Shown here: piece after piece, positions 26,801 through 35,814 of the stretch | Layout of the letters: every line of letters starts with the position of its first letter | How positions within the stretch are numbered: position 1 is the first letter of the stretch | NCBI RefSeq assembly: GCF_019924045.1 | Contig: NZ_JAHXBN010000001.1 | Coordinates: 458,767 to 522,766, forward strand | Source of the DNA: Dyadobacter fermentans | Lineage (GTDB): Bacteria; Bacteroidota; Bacteroidia; Cytophagales; Spirosomataceae | DNA length: 64,000 nt | Reading direction: 5' to 3' | The notes under the pieces: generated by a model | Told to the model about the DNA's origin: nothing | What the model saw: only the letters and a program-made list of their open reading frames with translations | Databases searched by the model: none | Translations under genes and position numbers: made by a program

Positions 26801-27814
26801 TCAGCTTTTGAGTTTTAGTTGCCAGTTCCATGCATCGCGCAATGCGTCTGCCATGGTTTTCTCGGCACGCCATTTCATTACATTATTCACTTTGTCGGAC
26901 TGCGCATAAATTTTCTCGACGTCCCCCTCGCGGCGTGGCCCGATGGTGTAGTTGAGTTTCACGCCGTTTACTTCCTCAAAAGTATTAATCAATTGCAAAA
27001 CGGTATAACCTTCGCCCGTTCCTACATTAAATACATCGTAATAGTTAGTATCCGTCTGCGATTCGAGCAGGTCGAGCGCTTTCACGTGCGCCTTCGCGAG
27101 GTCTACCACATGGATGAAATCGCGGATACAGGTACCGTCCGGCGTATCGTAGTCGTTGCCGAACACGGTCAGCGATTTGCGTAGGCCAGCGGCGGTCTGG
27201 GTGATGAATGGCACCAGGTTACTCGGCACGCCATTGGGCAGCTCTCCGATGAGCGACGTTTCGTGCGCACCGATCGGGTTGAAGTACCGCAGTGAAATCG
27301 CCTTCAGGCCCGGGCGGGAATGCACGTGGTCGCGGATAATGTCCTCTGCGATCGCCTTGGTGTTGCCGTACGGCGAGTTGGCCGGAAGGCGCGGCGTGCT
27401 TTCGGTTACCGGTAGCTTTTCGGGCTGGCCGTACACGGTACACGACGAGGAGAAAACAAATTTATCTACATGGAATTCCTTCGCCGCGCGAAGCAGCACC
27501 AGAAGGGAAATGAGGTTGTTTTCGTAGTAGTTCAAAGGTTTTTCAACCGACTCACCCACAGCCTTGTACGCTGCAAAATGAATCACGCCGTCGAACTTTT
27601 CTTTTTCAAAGAGAGCCCTTACCTTGTCGGCATCATTGCAGTCGATTTCGTAGAACGGAAACTCTTTGCCGGTGATCTTTTTGATTCCTTCTAAAACGTT
27701 GAGATTGGAGTTGTACAGGTTGTCGATAATGACCGGTTCGAACCCTGCATTGTGCAACTCTACAACGGTATGGGAACCGATAAAACCGGCCCCTCCGGTA
27801 ACGAGAATTTTCAT
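26801..27814 (-). CDS. galE: UDP-glucose 4-epimerase
   Basis: This 337-residue enzyme interconverts UDP-glucose and UDP-galactose with bound NAD. GGAGFIGSHTVVEL opens the protein; the catalytic SSSCTVYGQP and YGNTKAIAE motifs and RYFNPIGAHETSLIGE are all present. It heads a run of seven minus-strand genes (galE, rfbB, rfbA, methyltransferase, transglycosylase, DUF3109, ATL). Together these supply activated sugars for surface polysaccharide and remodel the cell wall. Confidence 0.97.
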   Translation of the reverse strand: MKILVTGGAGFIGSHTVVELHNAGFEPVIIDNLYNSNLNVLEGIKKITGKEFPFYEIDCNDADKVRALFEKEKFDGVIHFAAYKAVGESVEKPLNYYENNLISLLVLLRAAKEFHVDKFVFSSSCTVYGQPEKLPVTESTPRLPANSPYGNTKAIAEDIIRDHVHSRPGLKAISLRYFNPIGAHETSLIGELPNGVPSNLVPFITQTAAGLRKSLTVFGNDYDTPDGTCIRDFIHVVDLAKAHVKALDLLESQTDTNYYDVFNVGTGEGYTVLQLINTFEEVNGVKLNYTIGPRREGDVEKIYAQSDKVNNVMKWRAEKTMADALRDAWNWQLKLKS

Positions 27815-27971
27815 GCGTTATGCGCGTTTTTTTTAAGAATATGGTGGTATAGATGGTGTTCAAAACGGTTTCTAACCCGCTTTTTTTCCGGGCAAAAGTA
27901 GAAAATTTGACGTCCATTAAAAAAAAATGTTTTTATTTATCCGTTGGTTGTAAAACGCAGATTTGAGGAAA

Positions 27972-28820
27972 ATGAACCAGAAAGAAATCAAGGCACTGAT
28001 ATCCTTGCTTGATGATGAAGATCATGAAGTGAGTCAGCATGTTGAAGGGAAGATATTATCGTTGGGAGGGACAGTGATACCTTTTCTGGAGACCGAATGG
28101 GAGGAGAGTTTCAACCCGATCGTGCAGCGTAAAATCGAGGAATTGATCCACGAATTGCAGCTCAGCATTATGATCGAACGGTTACAAGCGTGGAAAAACG
28201 GCGGCGGGCTCGACCTGCTGGAAGGCATGTGGATCATCGCCACTTACCATTATCCCGATTTATCCATCGAAAAGTTGAGAACCACCATCGAACAGCTTTA
28301 TTACGACATCTGGATACAGTTTCAGGAGGAAATGAATGCGGTAGACCAGGTAAAGCGGATCAACAGCATCTTCTTTGGCGTGATGAACTTCGCGGCCAAT
28401 ACCAAGAACTTCCATTCCCCCACTAATTCGATGATCAGCTCGGTGCTGGAAAGCCGGCGGGGAAATCCGATCACCTTGTGTGTGATCTATTTGTTGATTG
28501 CGAGAAAGCTCGGCATGCCGGTATATGGCGTCAATTTGCCTAACCTGTTTGTATTGACCTACAAAAGCGATAAAACCCAGTTCTATATCAATGTATTCAA
28601 CCGCGGGATTATCTTCTCCAAAACGGACATTGATCACTACATCGCACAGTTGAATATCAAATCCAAAGACATATTCTACCAGCCCTGTACCAATCTCGAA
28701 ATCGTGCAGCGCGTATTGCGTAACCTGATTTTGTCTTACGAGAAAACCAGCGAGCAGGACAAGATCCGGGAAATCGAGAAAATTCTGAAATCGACGCTCG
28801 ACGAGCTGCCTGAGGCCTGA
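27972..28820 (+). CDS. SirB1/transglutaminase-like family protein
   Basis: The ATG at 27972, just after a GAGGA ribosome site, gives 282 residues; a TTG three codons upstream is less likely. The first 70 residues are helical with a HEAT-like look. The core SVLESRRGNPITLCVIYLLIARKLGMPVYG with VNLPNLFVL is the SirB1 (transglutaminase-like) signature, with Cys in the position of the papain-type nucleophile. The usual His follows in weaker form (FYINVFNRG). Function is unknown. It converges with the phosphopantetheinyl transferase gene, 2 nt apart. Confidence 0.82.
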   Translation: MNQKEIKALISLLDDEDHEVSQHVEGKILSLGGTVIPFLETEWEESFNPIVQRKIEELIHELQLSIMIERLQAWKNGGGLDLLEGMWIIATYHYPDLSIEKLRTTIEQLYYDIWIQFQEEMNAVDQVKRINSIFFGVMNFAANTKNFHSPTNSMISSVLESRRGNPITLCVIYLLIARKLGMPVYGVNLPNLFVLTYKSDKTQFYINVFNRGIIFSKTDIDHYIAQLNIKSKDIFYQPCTNLEIVQRVLRNLILSYEKTSEQDKIREIEKILKSTLDELPEA

Positions 28821-28822
28821 AA

Positions 28823-29452
28823 TCAGAGCGCGATGGCCAGGCAATGGCCGTCGAACCAGCGGATGTAAATGTTGGAGGGGACGACCAGGTCTTCATCGGT
28901 GAGACTGCCCCTGAGGATAATATCTGCGTTTTCGAACGGGCTGATAAAAATAGAATCCCTGAAACTGATCTTTTTCTTTCCGTAGAGTTTATACAAAGCT
29001 TCCTTCGCGCACCAATACATGCAAAGGCGGTCCATTTCGTCCTGTGCGTGGTCGTATTCGGGCGGGGAGAGGTATTTTTTGGAAGTACGCTGTAATTTCG
29101 GGTCGGTCTTTTCCATGTCTATGCCCACCGCGGCTGTCGGGTTAATGGCAACAGCTACGAATTCGGCAGTGTGGGTGATGGAAATGTGCGAATCGTTATC
29201 GATCAGGAATGCCTTGCCGTGCTCGTCCTTGTGAATGCCCACGTAGTTAATGCCAAACTGCTCGGCCAATGTCTTGATCAGCATCCGGCTGGCGAGCCAT
29301 TCGCGTTTTTTTTGCGGGTGGGATATTCTGTCGAGCTCTTCCTGGTTAAAGCCGTTACCCAGAGCCGTTTGGAGTTCCGCTTCGGTTTCCGTCAGTTTCC
29401 AGAGCAGTAACGTGCTGCTGTCTTCTATCTTTTCGGAATGAACGAGGGGCAT
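28823..29452 (-). CDS. 4'-phosphopantetheinyl transferase
   Basis: The enzyme moves phosphopantetheine from CoA to a serine of carrier proteins. With the ATG at 29452 it has 209 residues, as usual for the Sfp-like two-lobed type; an earlier ATG at 29518 would overlap the WD40 gene. AVGIDMEKTD holds the metal-binding Asp/Glu and WCAKEALYKLYG is the second signature. SITHTAEFVAVAI covers the CoA-binding His. The start lies 30 nt from the divergent WD40 start. Confidence 0.9.
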   Translation of the reverse strand: MPLVHSEKIEDSSTLLLWKLTETEAELQTALGNGFNQEELDRISHPQKKREWLASRMLIKTLAEQFGINYVGIHKDEHGKAFLIDNDSHISITHTAEFVAVAINPTAAVGIDMEKTDPKLQRTSKKYLSPPEYDHAQDEMDRLCMYWCAKEALYKLYGKKKISFRDSIFISPFENADIILRGSLTDEDLVVPSNIYIRWFDGHCLAIAL

Positions 29453-29482
29453 GGTAATACTGTTTGCTACAAAACTATCAAG

Positions 29483-30382
29483 ATGAATATTCGCAAAGTA
29501 GATACTTTTTCTGGTCATAGGGACAGTGTTTATACAATTATTTCTGACGGGACAGGCCGCGGCTTTTATTCAGCGGGTGCCGATGGCTTTGTAATCCAAT
29601 GGGACCTGCAAAAGCCGGATCTTGGGAAGCTCGTCGCACGTGCGGGCACGTCCGTATACGCGCTCGCGCTGCACGACAGCAGCGATTCGCTCTGGATCGG
29701 GCAGAATTTCGAAGGCATTCAGGTGTTGAATACGAAGGAGAATGCGATTGAAAAGACCTCCAAAATCACAACCGCCGCCATTTTCGACATTCGTTTTGCG
29801 GGAGATAAGGCGCTTGTGGCATTAGGCGACGGCGTGGTGGTGGTGATGGACGTCCCGTCGTTCGCCGTGCAGAAGCATATCAAGATCGCCGGCAAGAGCA
29901 TCCGGAGCATTGCGGTCAATATGGAGACCAACGAATTTGCTACCGGCGACAGCGATTGCAACGTCCATATCTTCGATCTCGATGGTTTTAAATTAAAAAA
30001 GACCATTCAAGCACATACAAACTCCGTATTTTCCGTTAAGTATTCACCGGACGGTAAATACCTGTTCACCACTGGTCGGGACGCGCACCTGAAAATATGG
30101 GACGTCAATGATGCATACGGCATCGTCTCCGACATCCCCGCGCACATGTATGCGATCAACGACATTACATTCAGTCCCGATCGCTCCCTCTTCGCTACTT
30201 GCAGTATGGACAAGTCCATAAAATTGTGGGATGCAGCCACATTCAAGCTGAAAAAAATTATCGACCGGGCACGTCACGCGGGGCATGGAACATCTGTGAA
30301 TAAGCTGCTCTGGACGGGCTTTGAGAACCAGTTGATTTCGTGCAGCGACGACCGCATGATATCGGTTTGGGAGGTCGCGTAA
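29483..30382 (+). CDS. cytoplasmic WD40 repeat protein
   Basis: From the ATG at 29483 the protein has 299 residues, no signal peptide and about seven WD40 blades, for example SGHRDSVYTIISDG, QAHTNSVFSVKYSPDGKYLFTTGRD with AHLKIWDV, and PAHMYAINDITFSPDRSLFATCSMD with KSIKLWD. A seven-bladed propeller fits the length. WD40 proteins without fused domains are scaffolds; no partner is evident. An upstream in-frame ATG at 29438 would overlap the divergent transferase gene. Confidence 0.87.
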   Translation: MNIRKVDTFSGHRDSVYTIISDGTGRGFYSAGADGFVIQWDLQKPDLGKLVARAGTSVYALALHDSSDSLWIGQNFEGIQVLNTKENAIEKTSKITTAAIFDIRFAGDKALVALGDGVVVVMDVPSFAVQKHIKIAGKSIRSIAVNMETNEFATGDSDCNVHIFDLDGFKLKKTIQAHTNSVFSVKYSPDGKYLFTTGRDAHLKIWDVNDAYGIVSDIPAHMYAINDITFSPDRSLFATCSMDKSIKLWDAATFKLKKIIDRARHAGHGTSVNKLLWTGFENQLISCSDDRMISVWEVA

Positions 30383-30489
30383 GCCAATACTTATAATATG
30401 GTAATGTTGGTAAATACTTTGAAAAATGAATCATATATCTTTAACTTACACGACCGTTTTTAACTAGGCATCAAAGCATAGAATGCATC

Positions 30490-31539
30490 ATGAAAATATC
30501 CGCTATTGAGATACGCAAGCACACTTTTGAAAAGATTTTCAGAGGTTATGACCCGGACGAAGTAGATGCTTTCCTGAACTCTTTGTCTCAGGAATGGGAG
30601 CGGTATTCAAGCGAAAACAACTTGCTGAAGATGCAGCTGGAATACGCGGAGAAGGAATTGGCGAAGTTGAAAGATATCGAATCAACGTTATTCAGAACCT
30701 TAAAAGCGGCCGAAGATACCAGTAAGTTAATCGAGAAAGAAGCCAACGAAAATGCGGAAAAAAGGATAGAGGAATCACGCGTTGCGGCGAATGACCTGGT
30801 AACCGAAGCAGAGCAGCGTACTAACCAGATTATTAAACAAACTGAGGACAGACTGGCGAAATTCAAGGAGGATTTTGCCCAGGAAGTGAAAATCCAGGAA
30901 CGCGATTTCCGGGCAATTGAAAACTTCCGTGATAACCTGATCGTCCAGCTCAGTTCACTGGCCAACAGTGCGCTCGAAACCGTCGAACGTTTCGAGCAGA
31001 AATATGATAAAGAATCGGTCCTCAATAAAATGGAGGACATCAAAAAGCATATCGCGGAGATCGAAATTCCGAAGAAACCGCTGTACCAGGCGCCGGTGAG
31101 GATCGAAGTGGAAGAAACGCCAGCAGCGTCGGCAGCCGAGCCGGAAGTCGAAGTTGTATTGCAGGACGATAAGCCGGAAGTGGTGTTCGAAATAGCGGAG
31201 GAACAAGTGCCTGAGCCGGAACCGGTTTTTGAGGTAGATCCCGAACTCCCCGGAGTTGAGCCGGAAGAAGAAATTCAGGCTGTCGCGCCAGTCGTTACGG
31301 CAGTTCCGGAACCCGAGCCTGAACCGGCACCAATTCCCGAGCCGATACGTGAAGAACCGGTTGCTTACAACAGACCAAGACAAACCCAGCGGACTGCCGC
31401 AGACGAGGCCGAGGAGGTACTGGCGGAAATGCATAAGGTGGCGGAGAAGGCCAGGGATTCTTCGGCGGGTATCAACCGGCCGAGAGAAAGCACTCCGCCG
31501 AAGAAATCAGGCGGCGGTTCATTTTTTGACCAAATCTAA
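30490..31539 (+). CDS. DivIVA-domain coiled-coil protein
   Basis: The 349-residue protein begins with the membrane-binding DivIVA/GpsB domain (MKISAIEIRKHTFEKIFRGY with DPDEVDAFLNSL), followed by a long coiled coil (about residues 40-180) and a Pro/Glu-rich disordered tail (about 200-320, many PEPEP units). Such proteins gather at curved membranes and organise growth or division. The acidic tail is longer than in typical DivIVA. It is followed 9 nt later by folB, with which it is probably cotranscribed. Confidence 0.9.
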   Translation: MKISAIEIRKHTFEKIFRGYDPDEVDAFLNSLSQEWERYSSENNLLKMQLEYAEKELAKLKDIESTLFRTLKAAEDTSKLIEKEANENAEKRIEESRVAANDLVTEAEQRTNQIIKQTEDRLAKFKEDFAQEVKIQERDFRAIENFRDNLIVQLSSLANSALETVERFEQKYDKESVLNKMEDIKKHIAEIEIPKKPLYQAPVRIEVEETPAASAAEPEVEVVLQDDKPEVVFEIAEEQVPEPEPVFEVDPELPGVEPEEEIQAVAPVVTAVPEPEPEPAPIPEPIREEPVAYNRPRQTQRTAADEAEEVLAEMHKVAEKARDSSAGINRPRESTPPKKSGGGSFFDQI

Positions 31540-31548
31540 TAACCACCA

Positions 31549-31899
31549 TTGGGAACGATCAGTCTCGAAGGACTCGAGTTTTTTGCATATCACGGCTATT
31601 ACCCGGAAGAACAACGCATCGGAAATAAATACGCCTTGGACATTACCATTACCACCGACTTTTTCCGTGCCGCGCAGCACGATAAGCTGAGTGAGACCGT
31701 CAATTACGAAACCATCTACCAGATCACGGCCAAGGTCATGAAAGAGCCGGCCAAGCTTTTGGAGCACATTGGTTTTAATGTAATTGAAAAGATTCGGGAG
31801 CATTACCCGACGGTCGAGAAGGTGACTGTGAAAGTCTCGAAATTCAATCCGCCGATAGGAGGGGTTTGCACCCGGGCGGTGATTACGATGGAAGGATAA
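31549..31899 (+). CDS. folB: dihydroneopterin aldolase, TTG start
   Basis: FolB cleaves dihydroneopterin to 6-hydroxymethyl-dihydropterin and glycolaldehyde in folate synthesis. The 116-residue protein has the family pattern ISLEGLEFFAYHGYYPEEQ, the pterin-binding TVNYETIY and VTVKVSKFNPPIGG. The only possible start in frame is TTG at 31549, since a TAA lies at 31540-31542 and no ATG or GTG precedes the conserved N-terminus. It follows the DivIVA-like gene after 9 nt and ends at a terminator. Confidence 0.93.
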   Translation: MGTISLEGLEFFAYHGYYPEEQRIGNKYALDITITTDFFRAAQHDKLSETVNYETIYQITAKVMKEPAKLLEHIGFNVIEKIREHYPTVEKVTVKVSKFNPPIGGVCTRAVITMEG

Positions 31900-31902
31900 A
31901 AA

Positions 31903-31928
31903 GAAAGGCGGTTTTTAAACCGCCTTTC
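31903..31928. terminator. terminator between folB and the convergent dehydrogenase gene
   Basis: A 12-bp inverted repeat (31903-31914 and 31917-31928; the inner A-T pairs must open to form a loop) lies 3 nt after folB and 10 nt before the end of the convergent gene. The T run after the stem is short on both strands. Confidence 0.72.
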
Positions 31929-31938
31929 TCATTTGACA

Positions 31939-33150
31939 TCAATATTCGTGGGGAAGCTCGATGTTCACAGCTTCGTGCCACGGCAATCCGTGGATATTCA
32001 GCAGCTCCATGAAAGGATCCGGATTCAATTCTTCAACATTATAAACACCCGGCTTCATCCACTCTTCGTTCGTCAGCATCAGCATCGCACCGATCATTGC
32101 CGGAACGCCTGTCGTGTAACTCACAGCCTGTGCACGTACCTCGCGATAGCATTCAGCATGATCGCAGTTGTTCCAAACGTAATAAGTTTTCTCTTCACCA
32201 TCTTTGATGCCCTTGATCTGGCAGCCGATAGACGTCTGGCCTGAGTAGTTTTCACCCAAAGTATCGGGAGCAGGCAATACCGCTTTCAGGAATTCGAGGG
32301 GAACGATGTCGATGCCGTTGAATTTGATCGGCTTGATGCTCGTCATACCCACATTTTCAAGCACATTCAAATGCGTAATGTAGGCCTGGCCGAACGTCAT
32401 CCAGAAACGCGCACGTTTCAGGGTAGGGAAGTTCTTAACCAGCGATTCGAGTTCTTCGTGGTACAGCACGTAGCTCTCTTTGGGACCGATGCCCGGGTAA
32501 TCGATTGGTTTATGGATGGACATCGCGGGGATCTCAACCCACTCGCCGTTTTCCCAGTAGCGGCCCGGCTGAGTGATCTCGCGGATGTTGATTTCAGGGT
32601 TAAAGTTGGTTGCAAATGCCTTTCCGTGGTCGCCTGCATTACAGTCGATGATGTCCAGGTAATGCATTTCGTCGAACTGATGCTTGGCAGCGAATGCGGT
32701 GAAAACCTGTGTAGCGCCTGGGTCGAAACCGCAGCCCAGTACGGCCATCAGGCCAGCTTCTTTAAAGCGTTCCTGATATGCCCATTGCCAGCTGTATTCG
32801 AATTTCGCAACGTCTTTGGGTTCGTAATTGGCAGTATCGAGGTAATGCACGCCGGTTTCGAGGCAGGCGTCCATGATCGTCAGATCCTGGTACGGCAGCG
32901 CTACGTTGATGAGCACTTTGGGCTGGAAACGTTTGATGAGCAAAACCGTTTCTGCCACGATGTCGGCATCCACCTGTGCGGTCTGGATATCAACCCCGTG
33001 CATTTCCTTGATTTCGGCTGCTATTTTATCACATTTCGCCTTGGTGCGGCTGGCGAGCATTATTTCGGTGAAAACATTGCTGTTCAATGCGCATTTGTGT
33101 GCCACAACACTACCGACACCACCTGCGCCAATGATAAGAACCTTGGACAT
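31939..33150 (-). CDS. saccharopine dehydrogenase-family enzyme, carboxynorspermidine synthase-like
   Basis: The 403-residue cytoplasmic enzyme opens with the NAD(P) motif VLIIGAGGVGSVVAHKCA and has LASRTKAKCDKI, YLDTANYEP and GCGFDPGATQVF. In length and in WNNCDHAECYREV near the C-terminus it resembles Bacteroidota carboxyspermidine/carboxynorspermidine dehydrogenase, which reductively joins aspartate semialdehyde to a diamine in the alternative polyamine route. The partner decarboxylase gene (nspC) is not in the window, so a lysine-pathway saccharopine enzyme cannot be fully excluded. Confidence 0.85.
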   Translation of the reverse strand: MSKVLIIGAGGVGSVVAHKCALNSNVFTEIMLASRTKAKCDKIAAEIKEMHGVDIQTAQVDADIVAETVLLIKRFQPKVLINVALPYQDLTIMDACLETGVHYLDTANYEPKDVAKFEYSWQWAYQERFKEAGLMAVLGCGFDPGATQVFTAFAAKHQFDEMHYLDIIDCNAGDHGKAFATNFNPEINIREITQPGRYWENGEWVEIPAMSIHKPIDYPGIGPKESYVLYHEELESLVKNFPTLKRARFWMTFGQAYITHLNVLENVGMTSIKPIKFNGIDIVPLEFLKAVLPAPDTLGENYSGQTSIGCQIKGIKDGEEKTYYVWNNCDHAECYREVRAQAVSYTTGVPAMIGAMLMLTNEEWMKPGVYNVEELNPDPFMELLNIHGLPWHEAVNIELPHEY

Positions 33151-33198
33151 TTTAATAGTTTTAAATTTCCGGCAAAGATAGGACGACCGGTTAATTTT

Positions 33199-34386
33199 TC
33201 AATTTAAATTTCCGTTAACCACCTTCATCACTTTGCCTGCGCCGTAGTTCAAATAGTACACTTCGCCCTTGATGTCCTGACCGAAAGACGAAATATTACC
33301 CGTGCCTTCCATGATCAGTGTGTTGGATTTGCGGGTATCGCCGTCGAGTTCGAGTGCCCATATGCGTCCGCTCACGTAGTCGCCGTAGATGTATTTGCCT
33401 GCGAGCGCGGGAATGGCCGAGCCACGGTACACATAGCCGCCGGTAATGGAGCGGTCGCCATTATCCTGGCTGTAATCATACACGGGTTCGATGAGGCCTT
33501 GTGCATTGCAATCGGACGAAGGATTGTAGCAGTCGGAGCCTTCTTTAATGCGCCAGCCATAGTTACCACCCTTGGTGATGATATCGATTTCTTCCCGTTC
33601 GTTCTGGCCGACGTCGCCTGCGAAAAGTTTACCGGTACCGCTATCAAAGCTAATGCGCCACGGATTGCGGAGACCGTAGGCGTAGATTTCCGGCAAATTG
33701 CCGGTTGTTCCGGAAGCATAGGGATTGTCGGAGGGGATGTTATAATTCCCTTTTGCCGACCCGTTCACATCCACGCGCAGGATTTTGCCTAGATAGCTTT
33801 TCAGGTTTTGCGCATGGTTCTGCGGATCGCCGCCGCTGCCGCCGTCACCGGTGGCAATATAAAGGTAGCCGTCCTTCCCGAATTGCATTGAACCGCCATT
33901 GTGGTTATCATAAGGCTGGTTGAATGTAAAAAGAACCGCTTCGCTATTCGGATCGGCTTGGGTAGCATTAGTCGCTTTATAGCGTGCTATGACAGTTTTT
34001 AGCGGCGTGCCGGAGGTGTAATTGACAAAGAAATAGCTATTTGTTTTAAAATCCGGGTGAAATGCGAGACCTAATAAGCCCCGCTCGCCGCCTGACCTTA
34101 CCTTGCTTTTAATATCGAGAAAAGTAGAACTGGAAGAGACATTTTCCGCATTGGAAAACACCCTAATAACCCCATCCTGCTCGACGACGAAGAACCGGCT
34201 GCTGTCGCCCGGCGCCTGCACCAAATCCACTGGTTGGCTGAATGTCAGAGCAGGGAAAATGTCTTTCGAAGTAATGGAATCCTCTGGAAAACGATCTTCG
34301 ATTATTTCGGGATCGTCGGATTTGCATGCCAAAACTGCAACGGCTATGGCTAACGGAACGAGCGTCAGGCGAAGGATGGCTTTCAT
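33199..34386 (-). CDS. PQQ-dependent sugar dehydrogenase-type lipoprotein
   Basis: The 395-residue precursor has a lipoprotein signal (ending VLAC, lipidated Cys21) and a six-bladed propeller of the glucose/sorbosone dehydrogenase type. Markers are GGERGLLGLAFHPDF, NHNGGSMQFGKDGYLYIATGDGG, GLRNPWRISFDSGTG and GDVGQNEREEIDII. It should oxidise a sugar outside the cytoplasm with PQQ, if the organism takes up or makes that cofactor. No pqq gene is in the window. It lies 48 nt upstream of the saccharopine dehydrogenase-like gene's start, on the same strand. Confidence 0.9.
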   Translation of the reverse strand: MKAILRLTLVPLAIAVAVLACKSDDPEIIEDRFPEDSITSKDIFPALTFSQPVDLVQAPGDSSRFFVVEQDGVIRVFSNAENVSSSSTFLDIKSKVRSGGERGLLGLAFHPDFKTNSYFFVNYTSGTPLKTVIARYKATNATQADPNSEAVLFTFNQPYDNHNGGSMQFGKDGYLYIATGDGGSGGDPQNHAQNLKSYLGKILRVDVNGSAKGNYNIPSDNPYASGTTGNLPEIYAYGLRNPWRISFDSGTGKLFAGDVGQNEREEIDIITKGGNYGWRIKEGSDCYNPSSDCNAQGLIEPVYDYSQDNGDRSITGGYVYRGSAIPALAGKYIYGDYVSGRIWALELDGDTRKSNTLIMEGTGNISSFGQDIKGEVYYLNYGAGKVMKVVNGNLN

Positions 34387-34449
34387 GAGGTCGTAGTAGT
34401 AAGTTTCTAAGACAACGTCATGAAAGCCTATTTGTTTTTGGAAATGATT

Positions 34450-35814
34450 TTAAATCAGGTGTTTCCAGATCACATCGTATACATCTACCGCTTCCAGTTC
34501 TTGCTTTTCAACAGCCCCGTCGGTGACGATGATCGGATAGTATTCTTTGGGAATGTTGATGCCTCCGTGCGAACCCTTTACTAATGTCGCGTCTAAAGGA
34601 ATCACATCCATTAAATATCTGAAGCCAAGCAGCTTCCGGGCTAATTTGTAGCCTGCACGCAGCTTGATTAAGGGATTTTTGGGATCCATAAACATCTCCA
34701 CCGGATCGTAACCCGGCTTGCGGTGAATGTCTACCAAATGCGCGTAATCCGGCGCTTTGGCGTCGTCGAGCCAGTAGTAGTAGGTAAACCAGCTATCCGG
34801 TTTCGCAACTACTACAATATCTCCCGAGCGAGCGTGATCGATATGGTACTCTTTCTGCGCTTCTTTATCAAGAACGAGATCAATACCCGATGTTTTTTTC
34901 AAAACCTGCATTACTCGCTCCTTGACGGAAGGATCGTTCAGGTAAACGTGCGCGATCTGGTGATCGGAAACGGCGAATGCCTTGGAAATCCCCGCATCCA
35001 GCAGCTCATACCAGCGCTCCACGCGCACCGAAATCAGCCCTTCGTTGCGGAGAATGCGGTTGATATGGATAGGGTTATTGACGGCGTTGATACCATATTC
35101 TGAAAGCAGAATGATCTTAGCATTACGTGCTTCATAAAATTGAATGAGGTCCTTAACCACTTCATCAATCTCGCTCAGCTCCTTGCTGATCTTGGAAAAA
35201 TCCGGGCCGAATTTTTGCAGACAATAGTCCAGATGGGGCAGGTAAATAAGCGTCAGCGTCGGGTTATGCTTTCTTTCCACGGACATCGAAGCATCGGCGA
35301 TCCAGCGTGTGGATTTGATATTTGCATTCGGCCCCCAGAAGTTGAAGAGCGGGAACTGGCCGAGCTCGGCTTGCAATTCATCACGCAATTCAGGCGGGTA
35401 AGAGTAGCAATCCGGCGCTTTCACGCCATCGGCATGGTATTGCGGGCGCGGCGTTACCGACCAGTCGGCGGTGGAGTACATATTATACCACCAGAACATC
35501 TTCGAAACCGTGAAATTCGGGTCCTGCTTTCTGGCATTATCCCAAATCTTATCGCCCTGCACGAGCTTGTTCGACTGTTTCCAAAACTTCACTTCCGAGT
35601 CCTCACGATCGTACCAGCCGTTGCCGACGATGCCGTTCTCCGCAGGCCATTTGCCCGTCACATAAGTACTTTGCGAAGTAGTAGTAACGGCAGGAAGCAC
35701 CGGTTTAATGGGTGTAAGGTGCCTCTTTTTGACATAAGCATCCAAAAACGGCGTATGCTCACCGATCAGGTTGGCGCTTAGTCCTACAATATCTATAACT
35801 ACGGTTTTATTCAT
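34450..35814 (-). CDS. eboF: EboF-like protein of the alkaline phosphatase/phosphodiesterase superfamily
   Basis: The 454-residue protein has no signal peptide. It begins with the metal-site motif VVIDIVGL (Asp8), then PAVTTTSQSTYVTGKWP, which aligns with the nucleophile segment of nucleotide pyrophosphatases and puts Thr44 at the nucleophile position. YLPHLDY and KGSHGG further on fit other ligands. Where the superfamily has Ser-Asp-His-Gly, this protein has Ser-Glu-Tyr-Gly (residues 238-241), so the second zinc site is probably altered. It ends the ebo cluster and overlaps eboE by 8 nt. The letter F is assigned from cluster order and family. Confidence 0.85.
   Translation of the reverse strand: MNKTVVIDIVGLSANLIGEHTPFLDAYVKKRHLTPIKPVLPAVTTTSQSTYVTGKWPAENGIVGNGWYDREDSEVKFWKQSNKLVQGDKIWDNARKQDPNFTVSKMFWWYNMYSTADWSVTPRPQYHADGVKAPDCYSYPPELRDELQAELGQFPLFNFWGPNANIKSTRWIADASMSVERKHNPTLTLIYLPHLDYCLQKFGPDFSKISKELSEIDEVVKDLIQFYEARNAKIILLSEYGINAVNNPIHINRILRNEGLISVRVERWYELLDAGISKAFAVSDHQIAHVYLNDPSVKERVMQVLKKTSGIDLVLDKEAQKEYHIDHARSGDIVVVAKPDSWFTYYYWLDDAKAPDYAHLVDIHRKPGYDPVEMFMDPKNPLIKLRAGYKLARKLLGFRYLMDVIPLDATLVKGSHGGINIPKEYYPIIVTDGAVEKQELEAVDVYDVIWKHLI

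Noticed and set aside
32371..33207. A 278-codon open frame opposite the saccharopine dehydrogenase-like gene
   Set aside because: The opposite strand has a clear enzyme with a nucleotide-binding motif. This frame shows no domain and only exists because of codon bias.
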